The notes: generated by a model from the sequence alone, not told the origin. A stretch of DNA of 58,524 nucleotides from an uncultured Myxococcaceae bacterium (GCA_945952225.1 CAMFHP010000043.1:1-58524); one strand, 5' to 3'; shown: positions 18,640-28,735, numbered from the stretch's first letter. Numbers and translations are program-made.

Positions 18640-21600
18640 GTGCACACCGAGAGCGCCACGAAGCCCACGAGACCGCCCCGCCGCCGCCGCGCGGGCGTCG
18701 TCTCCGTGCTCGCGCTCGCGCTCCTCGCCGCGGCCGTCGTCGTGCTCCAGACCGCGTGGTTCACCCGCAAGGTGGAGGTGCTGGTGCAGAAGCAGATCGG
18801 CGCCGCGACGGGCCTCGACGTGCGCATCGCGCGGGTGCGCTTCTCGTTCTCGAACTTCGCCGTGCGCGTCGAGGGCGTCTCCCTCGGCCGCGCGGGCGCC
18901 CGTCCCCTCGTGCGCCTCGACGCGCTCACCGTCGCGCCGTCACCGCGCGACCTCGTGCGGGGCCGCGTGCAGCTCACCCGCGTGAGCGCCGAGGGCGCCG
19001 ATGTGAACCTCCGCTTCGTCGAGCGCGACGGCCGCGTGGTGCTCGACAACGGCCCGAAGCTCTCGTCGGGCGGCGGCGGAGGAGGGAGCTCCGAGCTCCC
19101 CTTTCGCGACATCGACGTGAGCGACGTGCGGCTCCACGTCGAGCATCCCGCGTTCGGCGCGGTGACCCTCGACTCCGTCGACGTCGACCTGGTGAACACC
19201 CCCGACCGCAGGCTCATGGTGGGCGTGCTCGCCTCGGGCGGATCGATCGAGAGCCGGTATTTCACGGGCCCCGTGCGCAGGCTCGAAGCGCGCGTGGGCG
19301 TCGACATGAACCGCGGCGACGTGCACGTCGCGCTCGCCCAGGTGGCCGTCGGGCGGCTCTCGCTCGGCGTGCGCGAGGCCCGCTGGTCGCCGCGCGCGCA
19401 CCAGCTCGATGTCGACGCGCGCTTCGAAGGTCCCATCGAAGACGTGATGGGGGCGATTCCTGCGAGCCATCCCGACCTGCGCGGCACCGCGGCCCTCGAC
19501 GTGCGCGGCGGGGTCAACGTCGAGACGCTCGACTTTCACGCGCAGGGCACGGTCGACGTGCGCGACCTCGCGCTCCACGCGCCCGACAGCACCGACCACT
19601 CGCTCATCCTGCGGTACAGCCTCGGCGACGAGGTGCACCTCCGCGTCGACGCCACGCGCGCGCAGCTCGCGGCCACGGAGTTTCGCGCGCGCTGGTCGGG
19701 CGCGGAGATCACCAGCCCCCGCGTGACCCTCGGGCTCACCGGCGAGATGCCCCTCACCGCGGATCTCACCGTGCGCGAGCTCGATTTCACGAAGCTCATG
19801 AGCTCGGTGACCATCACCGACCACACCATCGTGCTGTGGACGCTCAACGGCATGCTGCGCCTCCACGGCGGGCTCATGCCGATGCATCTGGTGTTCGACA
19901 TCCCGGGCCTCGACACGCAGCACTTCGCCATTCTGCAGAACGGCTGGGACCGCGCCCCGCAGCACGCGATCATTCGCATTCCGCGCGCGCGGCTCACGGG
20001 GCAGATGATCATCGATGACGTGTCGATCGGGTGGTACGGCGTCGCCGCCACCTTCGGCCGCTCGCACTTCGAAGCGGAACGCATCCGCGTGCGCACGAGC
20101 AAAGACCGCACGGGGCGCGACAAGGACATCCAGATCTCGGGCGTGCGCTCCGATCACCTCGACCTCGGCGACCTCGGCACGGTCAACGACATCCCGATCC
20201 GCGGCATCGCGCGCACCCACGCGGGCGTGCTGGGCAACACCGACGACCCCATCGTCACGGGCGATCTGCGCATCGACGACTTCGCGTTCGCGACCTTTCC
20301 CATCGGCCGTCTGGAGACGCCCGCGGGCGCGCAGTGGACGCTCCGACAGCTCAAGGTCACCGCGCCGGTGATGACCGGCCAGCACGGCCAGACGCGCTTC
20401 ACGCTCCACGCGCCGTACCTTGATTTCAGCCGCTACACGCTCCTCGCCGGCGCGCGCGTCACCTCCGAGCGCCTGCTCGTGCGCGACTTCTACAACATGT
20501 TCCATTTCGAGGGAGACCCGACCTTCGAGCCCTACGACGGCTGGGGTCCCCTCGATGCGCGCGTGGACTACGTGCTCGGTCGACCGGGCGACGACCGCGA
20601 CGGCGTGATGACCGTCGAGGCCCGCACGCACGACGCGACGATGATGGCCTTCGGCGAGCGCCTCGATCACGGCGACGCGCACATCCGCTACGAGTGGTTC
20701 CGTCGGCGCGAGGGCGTGCGGGGCGCGCGCGTCGATGTGGAATCCATGCGGGGCTTCAAGGGCGGCGCCCCGGTCGAAGTGTCGGGCTCCATGGATCCGG
20801 GCGCGCGCATGCACTTCGTCGCCACCGCGCGCGACGTGCCCCTCCGCGCGATGGATCTCCTCCAGCAGAGCGACGCGCCGGTCTCGGGCACGGCCACCGC
20901 CTCGGTCTCCGTCGAGGGAACCCCCGACGCGCCGCGCGTGCTCGCCGACATCTCGCTCCGCAACCTCGCGGCCCTCGGTCGCAACCTCGGCGCCGTCGAC
21001 CTCCGCGTGTCGCAGACGCCCGAACCGCGCGCGCCCAACGCGCCGCCCGACCGCCCCCTCGACGGGCGCATCACCCTCGACACGCGCCTCCTCGACGACC
21101 GCGTGCGGCTGCACTCCGCGCTCGTGGTTCCGTGGGCCGAGAGCCACTGGCGCGACGTGCTCGGCGTCGACCACCGCGACTACTCCCGCGCCTGGGGACG
21201 CTCGCGCCTCTCGGGTGAACTCCGCACCACCGGGGCCGTCGACGTGCTCCCGTGGCTTCCCCCCACGGTGCTCGCGCGCATCGGGGCCGACGCCGCGGCG
21301 CGCGCGCGCTTCACCGCCACCATCGAGCGCGCCGAGCTCGACGACCTCCCGCACGCCGACGCGCGCCTCGTGGTCGATGAGCTCACCGTCGGAGCCTCGG
21401 GCCTCCGCGGCACGCTGGGCTCCGGCGCGCCCCTCGTGGTGTGCGCCCGCACGGGATCGTTCTGGCTCAGCACCCCCGACGCGCGCGACGGCTGCGGCGA
21501 GGCTCCGCGCGACCTCGCTGCACCCCTTTCTCCCGCGGTCGCGCCCGAGGGATTCGACCTCGAACACCCGCTGCTCATCGGCCCCGGCGGCGTGCGTGTG

Positions 21601-23040
21601 TGGCTCCGCGGCGGCGGCGTCGTGGGCGCGTCCGAGAGCGATCCCACACGCGTCGCAGGCAGCGTGCGCGCCGAGCTCGACCTCGCCCGCGCGGCCTCGC
21701 TGGTGCCCTCGCTCTCGTGGGGACGCGGCCAGGGAGTGCTCGCCGTCGACGTGGCCTGGGACGGCTCGCAGCCCAACCTCGCGGGCTCGGTGCAGATGCA
21801 CCGCGCGGCCGTGGCCCTCGCGGGATACCCCACGCCCGTGAGCGACATCGACCTCGACGTGCGCCTCCGCGGCAGCGACGTGGTGATCGACACGGCGCGG
21901 GCGAACTACGGCGCGGCCTCCCTCGACGCCTCGGGCGGACGGCTCCACCTCGAACGCGCCGCCGTCGAGCGCGTCGACGTGCCCGTGCGCGTGCGCAACC
22001 TCGTGCTCTCGTCGCGCGACGGACTCCCCGACGGCGTCGAAGTGGGCGCCGACGCCGACCTGGTGATCTCGCGCGCGCAGCCCGACGAGCCCGCGCTGCT
22101 CTCGGGCGATGTGACCGTCACCCGCGGGCGCTTCACGCGGCCCTCGTACCTCTCGTTCGACCTCGCGGGACGCCTCGGCGGCGAGGGCTCGCAGGGCCTC
22201 GGCGGCGCGACCTCGGCGCCGTCGGGTGCGCCCTACGACCCCGCCAACGACTACCTGCGCTTCGACGTGCGGGTGAACATGCCCACGGGCTTCCGCGTGC
22301 AGAACAACCTCGTCGACGCGGACATCCGCTTCGGGCAGGGGCGGCCCTTCACCGTGGTGGGCACGAACCAGCGCTGGGGCATTCTCGGCACGCTCGAAAT
22401 TCCGCGCGGGGTGATGCACCTCAACGAGACCGACTTCGAGATCCGCCGCGCGCGCGTGGACTTCGACAACCCCGAGCGCATCGCGCCCGCGTTCGACCTC
22501 CTCGCGCAGACCGAGATCCGCCGCACGGCAGACTCCACGGTGCGCTCGCAGTGGCGCGTGAACCTCCACGCGTACGGCACCCCCGAGCGCGTGAACCTCG
22601 ATTGGAGCGCCGAGCCCTCGCTCTCGCTCGAAGACATCGTGCTGCTCTTGTTCTTCCGTCTCACGCGCGCGGAGATGGAGCGCGTCGGCGGCGTCAACGC
22701 GGCGCAGGCCGTGGGCATCGAGGTGCTCTCGCGCGGCCTCGGCCTCGATCGTGTGATCCAGAGCGCGCTGCCCTTCGTCGACGAGTTCCGCCCCGGGAGC
22801 ACCTACAACTACCGCTCGGGCGTGATCGAGCCCTCGCTCTCGCTGGGCGGACGCATCACCGACTGGCTCCGCTGGGGCGGCATGACGACCTTCAGCGCGC
22901 AGCCCCTCGTGCACGGCACGCTCGACTTCCGCCTCGGCCGCTCGCTCGGGCTTCAGATCTTTCTCAACAACACGACGAACCAGCCCGGCACGCAGCTCCC
23001 CAACGCGGGCGCCGACGTGCGCTGGAGGCTCTCGCAATGA
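18640..23040 (+). CDS. tamB: TamB-like translocation and assembly module / AsmA-like inter-membrane protein
   Basis: Encodes 1466 residues from the GTG at 18640. An N-terminal signal-anchor helix (about 18-38) follows a basic leader. A long run of beta-rich, amphipathic segments follows, typical of the hydrophobic-groove bridge proteins of the AsmA/TamB family. The last 300 residues match DUF490: a low-complexity Gly/Ser break, then FRVQNNLVDADIRF, TLEIPRGVMHLNETDFEIR, SLEDIVLLLFF and a closing strand set. These proteins span the periplasm and serve phospholipid transport or outer-membrane protein assembly. The stop overlaps the start of the BamA/TamA-family gene (ATGA), the classic tamB partner. 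Confidence 0.9.
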   Translation: MHTESATKPTRPPRRRRAGVVSVLALALLAAAVVVLQTAWFTRKVEVLVQKQIGAATGLDVRIARVRFSFSNFAVRVEGVSLGRAGARPLVRLDALTVAPSPRDLVRGRVQLTRVSAEGADVNLRFVERDGRVVLDNGPKLSSGGGGGGSSELPFRDIDVSDVRLHVEHPAFGAVTLDSVDVDLVNTPDRRLMVGVLASGGSIESRYFTGPVRRLEARVGVDMNRGDVHVALAQVAVGRLSLGVREARWSPRAHQLDVDARFEGPIEDVMGAIPASHPDLRGTAALDVRGGVNVETLDFHAQGTVDVRDLALHAPDSTDHSLILRYSLGDEVHLRVDATRAQLAATEFRARWSGAEITSPRVTLGLTGEMPLTADLTVRELDFTKLMSSVTITDHTIVLWTLNGMLRLHGGLMPMHLVFDIPGLDTQHFAILQNGWDRAPQHAIIRIPRARLTGQMIIDDVSIGWYGVAATFGRSHFEAERIRVRTSKDRTGRDKDIQISGVRSDHLDLGDLGTVNDIPIRGIARTHAGVLGNTDDPIVTGDLRIDDFAFATFPIGRLETPAGAQWTLRQLKVTAPVMTGQHGQTRFTLHAPYLDFSRYTLLAGARVTSERLLVRDFYNMFHFEGDPTFEPYDGWGPLDARVDYVLGRPGDDRDGVMTVEARTHDATMMAFGERLDHGDAHIRYEWFRRREGVRGARVDVESMRGFKGGAPVEVSGSMDPGARMHFVATARDVPLRAMDLLQQSDAPVSGTATASVSVEGTPDAPRVLADISLRNLAALGRNLGAVDLRVSQTPEPRAPNAPPDRPLDGRITLDTRLLDDRVRLHSALVVPWAESHWRDVLGVDHRDYSRAWGRSRLSGELRTTGAVDVLPWLPPTVLARIGADAAARARFTATIERAELDDLPHADARLVVDELTVGASGLRGTLGSGAPLVVCARTGSFWLSTPDARDGCGEAPRDLAAPLSPAVAPEGFDLEHPLLIGPGGVRVWLRGGGVVGASESDPTRVAGSVRAELDLARAASLVPSLSWGRGQGVLAVDVAWDGSQPNLAGSVQMHRAAVALAGYPTPVSDIDLDVRLRGSDVVIDTARANYGAASLDASGGRLHLERAAVERVDVPVRVRNLVLSSRDGLPDGVEVGADADLVISRAQPDEPALLSGDVTVTRGRFTRPSYLSFDLAGRLGGEGSQGLGGATSAPSGAPYDPANDYLRFDVRVNMPTGFRVQNNLVDADIRFGQGRPFTVVGTNQRWGILGTLEIPRGVMHLNETDFEIRRARVDFDNPERIAPAFDLLAQTEIRRTADSTVRSQWRVNLHAYGTPERVNLDWSAEPSLSLEDIVLLLFFRLTRAEMERVGGVNAAQAVGIEVLSRGLGLDRVIQSALPFVDEFRPGSTYNYRSGVIEPSLSLGGRITDWLRWGGMTTFSAQPLVHGTLDFRLGRSLGLQIFLNNTTNQPGTQLPNAGADVRWRLSQ

Positions 23041-26000
23041 GCCTCCGCACGGCCCTCGCGGGGGCCACGGTGTTGCTGCTCGCGTCGTCGACGGCGCGCG
23101 CGCAGGTGCCCGACGAGTCACCGCCCTCGCTCGCCGCGATCGAGACGGCCGCGTCGCTCTCCGGGCCCATCGTGTCGGTGCTCATCGCGACCCCTCAGCG
23201 CGGCGAAGACCCGTGGGCCCGCGTGGGCCTCTCGCACGGAACGCCCTTCTCCGCAGCGCGCGCGAGAGAGGCGCTGCGCACGGCCCTGGCGAGCGGAACC
23301 TTCGCGTCGGCCACGGTGCTCGCGCGTCCCGTCGACGGCGGCGTGGAGCTCGTGATCCGCGGCGAACGTCGCTACCGACTCGTGGACCTCGACGTGCGCG
23401 GCGCCTCGGCGCGCGACCCCGAACTCGTGCGCGAAGACGCATCGCTCCACGGCGACATGGCCGTGACCGAGGCCGAGGTCGACGAGTCGTTGCGGCGCAT
23501 CGAAGCGTCGTACCGCGACGCGGGATTCCCGGAAGCGCACGCGCGCGCGGTGTGGGACGAGACCGACACGCCTGGCGCGCGCACCCTCACGCTGGTGGTC
23601 ACCGAGGGCCCGGGGCTGCGCGTGCGCGCGGTCGAGGTGCTCCACGTGCCTGCGGCCTACGTCGACGGCGCGCGCGAGGCGGCGGTGCTGCGCGCGGGCG
23701 ACCTCGCGGGCCCGGTGCGCCTTCGCGTCGGCGAGGAGTCGCTCACCACGCACCTTCGACGGCAGGGGTTTCTCGACGCGCGGGTCGAGACCGCGGTGGA
23801 TGCGCTCCCCGGCGGCGGTGTGCGCGTGCGCTACGAGGTCACGCCCGGCACGCGCTACGCGATGGCCTGGGTGGGCGCCCTCGCGCTGCCCGAAGAGTCG
23901 CTCCTCGAAGCGCTGCGCCTCGGTGAAGAGCACGGGTTCACCGAGGCCACGCTCTCGTCGTTCGCCGCGCGCGTTCAAGACTTCTACGCCCGCCGCGGGT
24001 GGAGCGACGCGCGCGTGGTGGCCGCGCTCGATCCCGGCGAGGGCGACGTTCGCACGGTGCGCATCTCGGTCTCCGAGGGCGCGCAGGTGTTCGTTCGCGG
24101 CGTGCGCTTTCCCGGTGCGACGGTGCTCACGCAGGCCGAGCTCATCGCGATCGTCGAGGGCGCCGCGCGGGCCGAGCTCCCCTCCACGCCGCGCCCCTAC
24201 CGCGGACGTCTCTTTCGCGAGCGCACGTTCACCGCGGGGGTCTACGCCACGGCCTCGCAGCGCATCGTCGACGCGTACCGCGAGCGCGGCTACCTCGACG
24301 CCGCCGTGGCCGCGCCGCGCACCACACGGGCCGAGACGCCCGACGGCCCGCGCCTCGACGTGGAGCTTCGCATCACCGAGGGACCGCGCAGCTACGTCGA
24401 GGAGCTCACCTTCGAGGGCAACCGCGCGATGCCCAGCGCTTCCCTCGCCGCCGCGTGGAACCTCCCCCTCGGCGTGGCGCTCTCGTACCGCGAGGTGAGC
24501 GAGGCCCGCGTGCGCCTCGGTGACTGGTACCGCGAGCGCGGCTACGCCTTCGCGCGCGTCGAGCCCGAGATCGACCGCTCGCCCGACCACACCCGCGCCC
24601 GCGTGCGGGTGGTCGTGCACGAGGGGCCGCGCGTGCGCATCGGACGCATCGAGGTGCGCGGCAACAGCACGGCCCGCGAGTCGGTGATCCGCGCCCGCCT
24701 CTCGCTCGCCTCGGGAGATTTCTTCTCGCTCTCGACGCTGCGCGCGAGCCAGCGGCAGCTCTACGAGCTCGGGGTGTTCACGAGCGTGAACGTGGGCCTC
24801 GAAGACGGCGACATCGAGGCGCCGGTGAAGACCCTCCTCGTGCGCGTGGTCGAAGACCGACGGTACCGACTGGAGCTTCGCGCGGGCTTCTCGCTCGGTC
24901 AGGGCGCGCGCACTGGCGTGGAGTTCTCGTACCTCGACCTCGGGGGCTACGCGATGAACCTCACGGTGCGCCCCGAGCTGGGCTACCTCCTCGCGCTGCC
25001 CGTGGTGGCCCCCACGCCGCCCGCGCGCAGCGGGGTCACCGACTGGGACACCGCGCGGCTCACGGGGCGCTTCCCGGTCTCGCTGGCGTTTCCGTACATC
25101 CCCGCGCTGGGCCCGCGCTTCGGCGCGTCGATCGACGCGGTGGTGGGACGCGCCCTCCAGCCCTGGTCGCTGAGCCTCACGACGTTGGGCCTCGGCGGCA
25201 CGCTCAACTGGCGTCCGGTGCAGCGGCTCTCGCTGTCGTTCACCACCGAGGTGCAGCGCATCGACGTGGGCCTCTTCTGCGGCGCGAACTCCATCGAGGG
25301 ATGCCTCGTCGAGGAGTGCGTCGAGGGAGTGCGCAGCCAGGCCCGCGCCGACTTCGCGAGCGGTCGCCGCGCGTCCGCGGAGCTCTCGGCCGACGAGGTC
25401 TCCACCGCGAACCGGCAGTGCGCGGTGACCGTGCGCCCGCAGCTTCAGTCGTACCTTCGCTATGCGCCCGGCCGCTCGGACCTCGCGGCCTTTCGTCTGG
25501 GCGTCGTGTGGGACGGCCGTGACAACCCCCTCACGCCCACGCGCGGGCTCTACCTCTCGGTCACGAGCGAGCTGCTGGTGCTCCTCGGATTTGATGGCGA
25601 AGGCGGCGCCGCGCGCCCCTCGGACCTCACCGCGCACTTCGAAGGACGGATGACGGGCTATGTCCGTCTCCCCGTGGCGGGGATGGTGCTGGCGTTGAGC
25701 GCGCGCGGCGGTCGCAACGTGAGCCTCGCGGGCAACGAGAACACGCACCCCTCGCGACTCTTCTGGCTCGGCGGCGCGGGCTCGATGCGCGGCTGGATCC
25801 AGAACCAGCTCATTCCCCAGGACTCCCTCGACGAGGGCAACTACACCGTGGGCCAGGGCGGAGAGTTCTACCTGAACTTCGTGGCCGACCTGCGCATCCC
25901 GACGGGGTGGTGTCCCGCGGCGGGCGCGTGCCTGGAGTTCGGCGCGTTCACCGACGTGGGCAACGTCTGGCGCCGTCCGCCCGCGTTCGCCGACTGGTGG

Positions 26001-26150
26001 CGGCTGCGCATCTCGCCCGGCGCGGGCATCCGCGTGACCTCGCCCGTCGGAATCATCGCGCTCGATGTGGGCTTCGTGCCGTTCTACTACCGCGACGCGG
26101 GCGAGTCGTGGTGGCAGACGGTGCAGTTCTATCTGGGCAACACGCTGTGA
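23037..26150 (+). CDS. BamA/TamA-family outer-membrane protein with about seven POTRA modules
   Basis: Encodes 1037 residues. Residues 1-22 are a signal peptide (TARAQ). Before the barrel I count about seven POTRA-like modules (start near 42, 112, 195, 275, 350, 450 and 530), each ending in a VTEGP/VHEGP-like strand; E. coli BamA has five and TamA three. From about residue 610 the C-terminal part reads as a 16-strand Omp85 barrel, with SMRGW near 917 as the lid-lock (V/I)RG(F/Y) motif of loop L6 and a final aromatic-rich strand. A Cys-containing insert sits in an earlier loop (about 745-800). Coupling to tamB argues for a TamA-like partner role. Confidence 0.9.
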   Translation: MSLRTALAGATVLLLASSTARAQVPDESPPSLAAIETAASLSGPIVSVLIATPQRGEDPWARVGLSHGTPFSAARAREALRTALASGTFASATVLARPVDGGVELVIRGERRYRLVDLDVRGASARDPELVREDASLHGDMAVTEAEVDESLRRIEASYRDAGFPEAHARAVWDETDTPGARTLTLVVTEGPGLRVRAVEVLHVPAAYVDGAREAAVLRAGDLAGPVRLRVGEESLTTHLRRQGFLDARVETAVDALPGGGVRVRYEVTPGTRYAMAWVGALALPEESLLEALRLGEEHGFTEATLSSFAARVQDFYARRGWSDARVVAALDPGEGDVRTVRISVSEGAQVFVRGVRFPGATVLTQAELIAIVEGAARAELPSTPRPYRGRLFRERTFTAGVYATASQRIVDAYRERGYLDAAVAAPRTTRAETPDGPRLDVELRITEGPRSYVEELTFEGNRAMPSASLAAAWNLPLGVALSYREVSEARVRLGDWYRERGYAFARVEPEIDRSPDHTRARVRVVVHEGPRVRIGRIEVRGNSTARESVIRARLSLASGDFFSLSTLRASQRQLYELGVFTSVNVGLEDGDIEAPVKTLLVRVVEDRRYRLELRAGFSLGQGARTGVEFSYLDLGGYAMNLTVRPELGYLLALPVVAPTPPARSGVTDWDTARLTGRFPVSLAFPYIPALGPRFGASIDAVVGRALQPWSLSLTTLGLGGTLNWRPVQRLSLSFTTEVQRIDVGLFCGANSIEGCLVEECVEGVRSQARADFASGRRASAELSADEVSTANRQCAVTVRPQLQSYLRYAPGRSDLAAFRLGVVWDGRDNPLTPTRGLYLSVTSELLVLLGFDGEGGAARPSDLTAHFEGRMTGYVRLPVAGMVLALSARGGRNVSLAGNENTHPSRLFWLGGAGSMRGWIQNQLIPQDSLDEGNYTVGQGGEFYLNFVADLRIPTGWCPAAGACLEFGAFTDVGNVWRRPPAFADWWRLRISPGAGIRVTSPVGIIALDVGFVPFYYRDAGESWWQTVQFYLGNTL

Positions 26151-26238
26151 GCCCCGACCGGGTGCAACGCGCGGCTGCGCCCCCCATGCGAGACGTTGAC
26201 GGCGCGGTGTTTTCGGTGGTGAGAGTCACTCCCTCACC

Positions 26239-26745
26239 ATGAGCGCAGTCATCGGCCCGGGAATGTTCGTGCGGATCCACTACACCCTCCGCGACAGCCG
26301 CGGAAACGTGCTGGAGAGCACGCAGGGCGAGGAGCCCCACGGGCTCGTGTGGGGCACCGGCGCGGTGGTGCCGGGGCTCGAAATGGGCCTCGAAGGCGCG
26401 CGCGTCGGCGAGGTGCTCACGGTGACCGTTCCGCCCGAAGACGCCTACGGACTCCGCAACGACAGCGACCTCTTCGAAGTGGACCTCGAAGAGTTCCCCG
26501 ACCCCGCGAACGTGGTGGTCGGACAGGAGTTCTCGGCCGAGGGCGACGACGGCACCACCCTCGCGATGCGCGTGGTCGAAGTGCACGACGACCACGCCCT
26601 CGTCGACGCGAACCATCCCCTCGCGGGCGAGACGCTGAACTTCCAGGTGCGCGTGGTCGAAGTGCGCGCCGCCACCGACGACGAGAAGCTCGCCGCGGAG
26701 GCCGAAGCCCGCGGCGCCACGGCCCCCGACGGCGCGGCCTCGTAG
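26239..26745 (+). CDS. slyD: SlyD-like FKBP-type peptidyl-prolyl cis-trans isomerase
   Basis: Encodes 168 residues. The FKBP domain is split by the IF chaperone insert typical of SlyD: VPGLEMGLEG (44-53) precedes the insert and DANHPLAGETLNF (123-135) ends it. It catalyses prolyl isomerisation and acts as a chaperone in the cytoplasm. The His/Cys-rich metal-binding tail of E. coli SlyD is absent; here the tail is a short Ala/Asp stretch, so a nickel role is unlikely. It lies between the Omp85 gene and pcnB on the same strand with gaps of 88 and 176 bp. Confidence 0.93.
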   Translation: MSAVIGPGMFVRIHYTLRDSRGNVLESTQGEEPHGLVWGTGAVVPGLEMGLEGARVGEVLTVTVPPEDAYGLRNDSDLFEVDLEEFPDPANVVVGQEFSAEGDDGTTLAMRVVEVHDDHALVDANHPLAGETLNFQVRVVEVRAATDDEKLAAEAEARGATAPDGAAS

Positions 26746-26921
26746 GCCATTTCCCCTCTGCTCCGTAGACAGAACTCACGGTGTTCACCGGGCGTTGGGT
26801 TCGTCTGGAGAATGAACCCGCATCCGCGTATGGTTGCCCGTCCGCCGACGGGGACGCAGAGGCCCCGTACGGGCGTGCGTGACTCCCATCCGCAGTGCTC
26901 CCCGACGGGTGAAGCGCCGCG

Positions 26922-28277
26922 GTGAACCAAATCCCCGACGGAAGCAGAAAACTCCCCGTGTCTGGCTCAGCCCCCAGCAACACCCGGCCGACGCCTCGCA
27001 TCGTGCCCTACACACCCGCGCCCGAGCGCATCGACGCCGACGCCGCGAAGGTGGTGAAGCGACTGGTGCGCGCGGGCCACCAGGCCTACCTGGTCGGCGG
27101 CTGCGTGCGCGACCTGCTGCTCGGCCGCACCCCCAAAGACTTCGACGTCGCCACGAGCGCGCGGCCCAACGAGGTGAAGCACCTCTTTCGCAACTGCCGG
27201 ATCATCGGCCGTCGCTTTCGCCTCGCGCACATCATGTTCGGGTCGAAGATCATCGAGGTCGCGACCTTCCGCAAAGACCCGTCGATGGACCTCCCGCTCG
27301 AAGATCCGGGCGACTGGATGGCCTCGCCCGAAGGCGACGGCGACGACGGCGTGGAGAACAACACCGAGCCCCTGACCGTCGCCCCGACGCACTCGCGCCG
27401 CCCGCGCCCCGACGACGACCAGGACCTTCTCATCCGCCACGACAACGTCTTCGGTGAGCCGTGGGAAGACGCGATGCGCCGCGACTTCACCATGAACGCC
27501 CTCTTCTACGACCTCGAGCGCCGCGAGATCGTCGACTTCGTGGGCGGCCTCGACGACATCGAGCGCCGGGTGATCCGCACCATCGGTGACGCCGACGTGC
27601 GCTTTCGCGAAGACCCGGTGCGCATCCTCCGCGCGATCAAGTTCGCGGCGCGCGTCGACCTGGGCATCGAGCCCGACGTGTACGACGCCATCGTGGTGCA
27701 CCGCGAAGACCTCCTGCGCGCGGCGCGTCCGCGGCTCCTCGAAGAGATCCTCCGTCTGCTCCGCGGCGGCGCCTCGCGGCGGTCGTTCTGGCTCGCGTGG
27801 GAGACCGGCGTGCTGGCCGTGGTGCTCCCCGAGCTGTCGGCCTTTCTCGACGACGATCCGCACGGTCGCACGCGCCTCTGGCGTCGCCTCGCGGCCCTCG
27901 ATGCGCACACCGCCGCGCACGGTCCCGACACCGACGCGGTGCTCTTCTCGACGCTGCTGCTCGAACCCGCGCTCGAAGCCCTGGAGGGCGAGCGCGACAT
28001 CGCGGGCGCGATCACCGGGTTCTTCACCCCGATTCAAGACCGCCTCGCGATCCCGAGAAAGATGTTCGACCGCGTGCGCCAGGTGATGGCCATGCAGCGG
28101 CGCATCTCCGCGGGGCGCCACCATGCGCTCCTCAAGCGCGATTTCTATCCCGAGTCCGCGGCCACGTGGACGCTCGACGCCCGCGCGCGCGGCTGGGACA
28201 CGCCCACGATCCAGCGCGTGGTCGAGGGCCGCGACGTCTCGAAGGCCCGCACCGTCGGCGCCCGCAACGACGCCTGA
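26922..28277 (+). CDS. pcnB: Poly(A) polymerase I / CCA-adding-type nucleotidyltransferase
   Basis: Encodes 451 residues from the GTG at 26922. The class II nucleotidyltransferase head has LVGGCVRDLLLGRTPKDFD with Gly59-Gly60 and catalytic Asp73/Asp75, plus Glu112 in IIEVATFR as the third carboxylate. RRDFTMNAL (186-194) is the diagnostic next motif, followed by REDPVRILRAIKFAAR. This arrangement is that of PcnB, which adds 3' poly(A) tails that mark RNA for decay. Residues about 122-172 form an acidic insert between the two motifs, longer than usual. The first 25 residues are Pro/Ser-rich and disordered. A CCA-adding function cannot be fully excluded. Confidence 0.92.
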   Translation: MNQIPDGSRKLPVSGSAPSNTRPTPRIVPYTPAPERIDADAAKVVKRLVRAGHQAYLVGGCVRDLLLGRTPKDFDVATSARPNEVKHLFRNCRIIGRRFRLAHIMFGSKIIEVATFRKDPSMDLPLEDPGDWMASPEGDGDDGVENNTEPLTVAPTHSRRPRPDDDQDLLIRHDNVFGEPWEDAMRRDFTMNALFYDLERREIVDFVGGLDDIERRVIRTIGDADVRFREDPVRILRAIKFAARVDLGIEPDVYDAIVVHREDLLRAARPRLLEEILRLLRGGASRRSFWLAWETGVLAVVLPELSAFLDDDPHGRTRLWRRLAALDAHTAAHGPDTDAVLFSTLLLEPALEALEGERDIAGAITGFFTPIQDRLAIPRKMFDRVRQVMAMQRRISAGRHHALLKRDFYPESAATWTLDARARGWDTPTIQRVVEGRDVSKARTVGARNDA

Positions 28278-28327
28278 GACGTCTCGGAGCACGCGCCCGC
28301 GCGACGACGCGCGCCCCTTCGAAACGA

Positions 28328-28367
28328 CGAAGCGCCCGCCGCGGGAGTGACCGCAGGGGGCGCTTCG
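28328..28367. terminator. Hairpin between convergent pcnB and cytochrome c genes
   Basis: A perfect 10-bp stem CGAAGCGCCC / GGGCGCTTCG (28328-28337 with 28358-28367) encloses a 20-nt loop that can extend the pairing. It lies 50 bp after the pcnB stop and 24 bp after the convergent cytochrome c gene's stop, so it may terminate both. There is no T-run. Confidence 0.5.
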
Positions 28368-28390
28368 CGACGAGGCGCGGTCGGTGACGC

Positions 28391-28735
28391 TCAGCGCACC
28401 GCGTGGATCGAGCGGAGGTACACCATCACCTTCGCGAGGTCGGCGTTCGAGAGCTTGTTCGGGGGAATGGCCCGCATGCGCTTCTGACCGTTGCGAATGA
28501 TGGTGGTCATCTGCTCTTCGGTCTTGTTGAGGTTGTGCAGGTCGGGGCCGGTGTCTTCGCCGCCGTCGGGGTGGCAGCGGCCGCAGGCGCGGTTGAACTG
28601 GGCCACGCCCTGCGCGGGGCGGTTCTGGGCCTGGGCGCGATGCGGCATGGCGGTCACCATGGCGCCGGCCACCACGAGGGCGCCGAGCACGCCGAAACAG
28701 AGTCCCCAACGCCCACGCTCACGGTTCTTCGTCAT
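28391..28735 (-). CDS. Small secreted c-type cytochrome
   Basis: Encodes 114 residues. Residues 1-36 are a signal peptide ending AQAQ. The single haem site is CGRCH (51-55) and the likely axial methionine is Met87 in KRMRAIPPN; a C-terminal LAKVMVYLRSI helix completes a class I cytochrome c fold. It should be periplasmic, accepting and donating electrons as a soluble carrier. No oxidase or reductase gene is nearby, so its partner is unknown. It is the last of a minus-strand group led by an M23 peptidase and a Ser/Thr kinase. Confidence 0.92.
   Translation of the reverse strand: MTKNRERGRWGLCFGVLGALVVAGAMVTAMPHRAQAQNRPAQGVAQFNRACGRCHPDGGEDTGPDLHNLNKTEEQMTTIIRNGQKRMRAIPPNKLSNADLAKVMVYLRSIHAVR

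Noticed and set aside
18940-23121. A 1393-codon open frame on the minus strand
   Set aside because: It is antisense to tamB; the tamB reading has a clear signal-anchor and DUF490 end, and the antisense frame has no recognisable domain.
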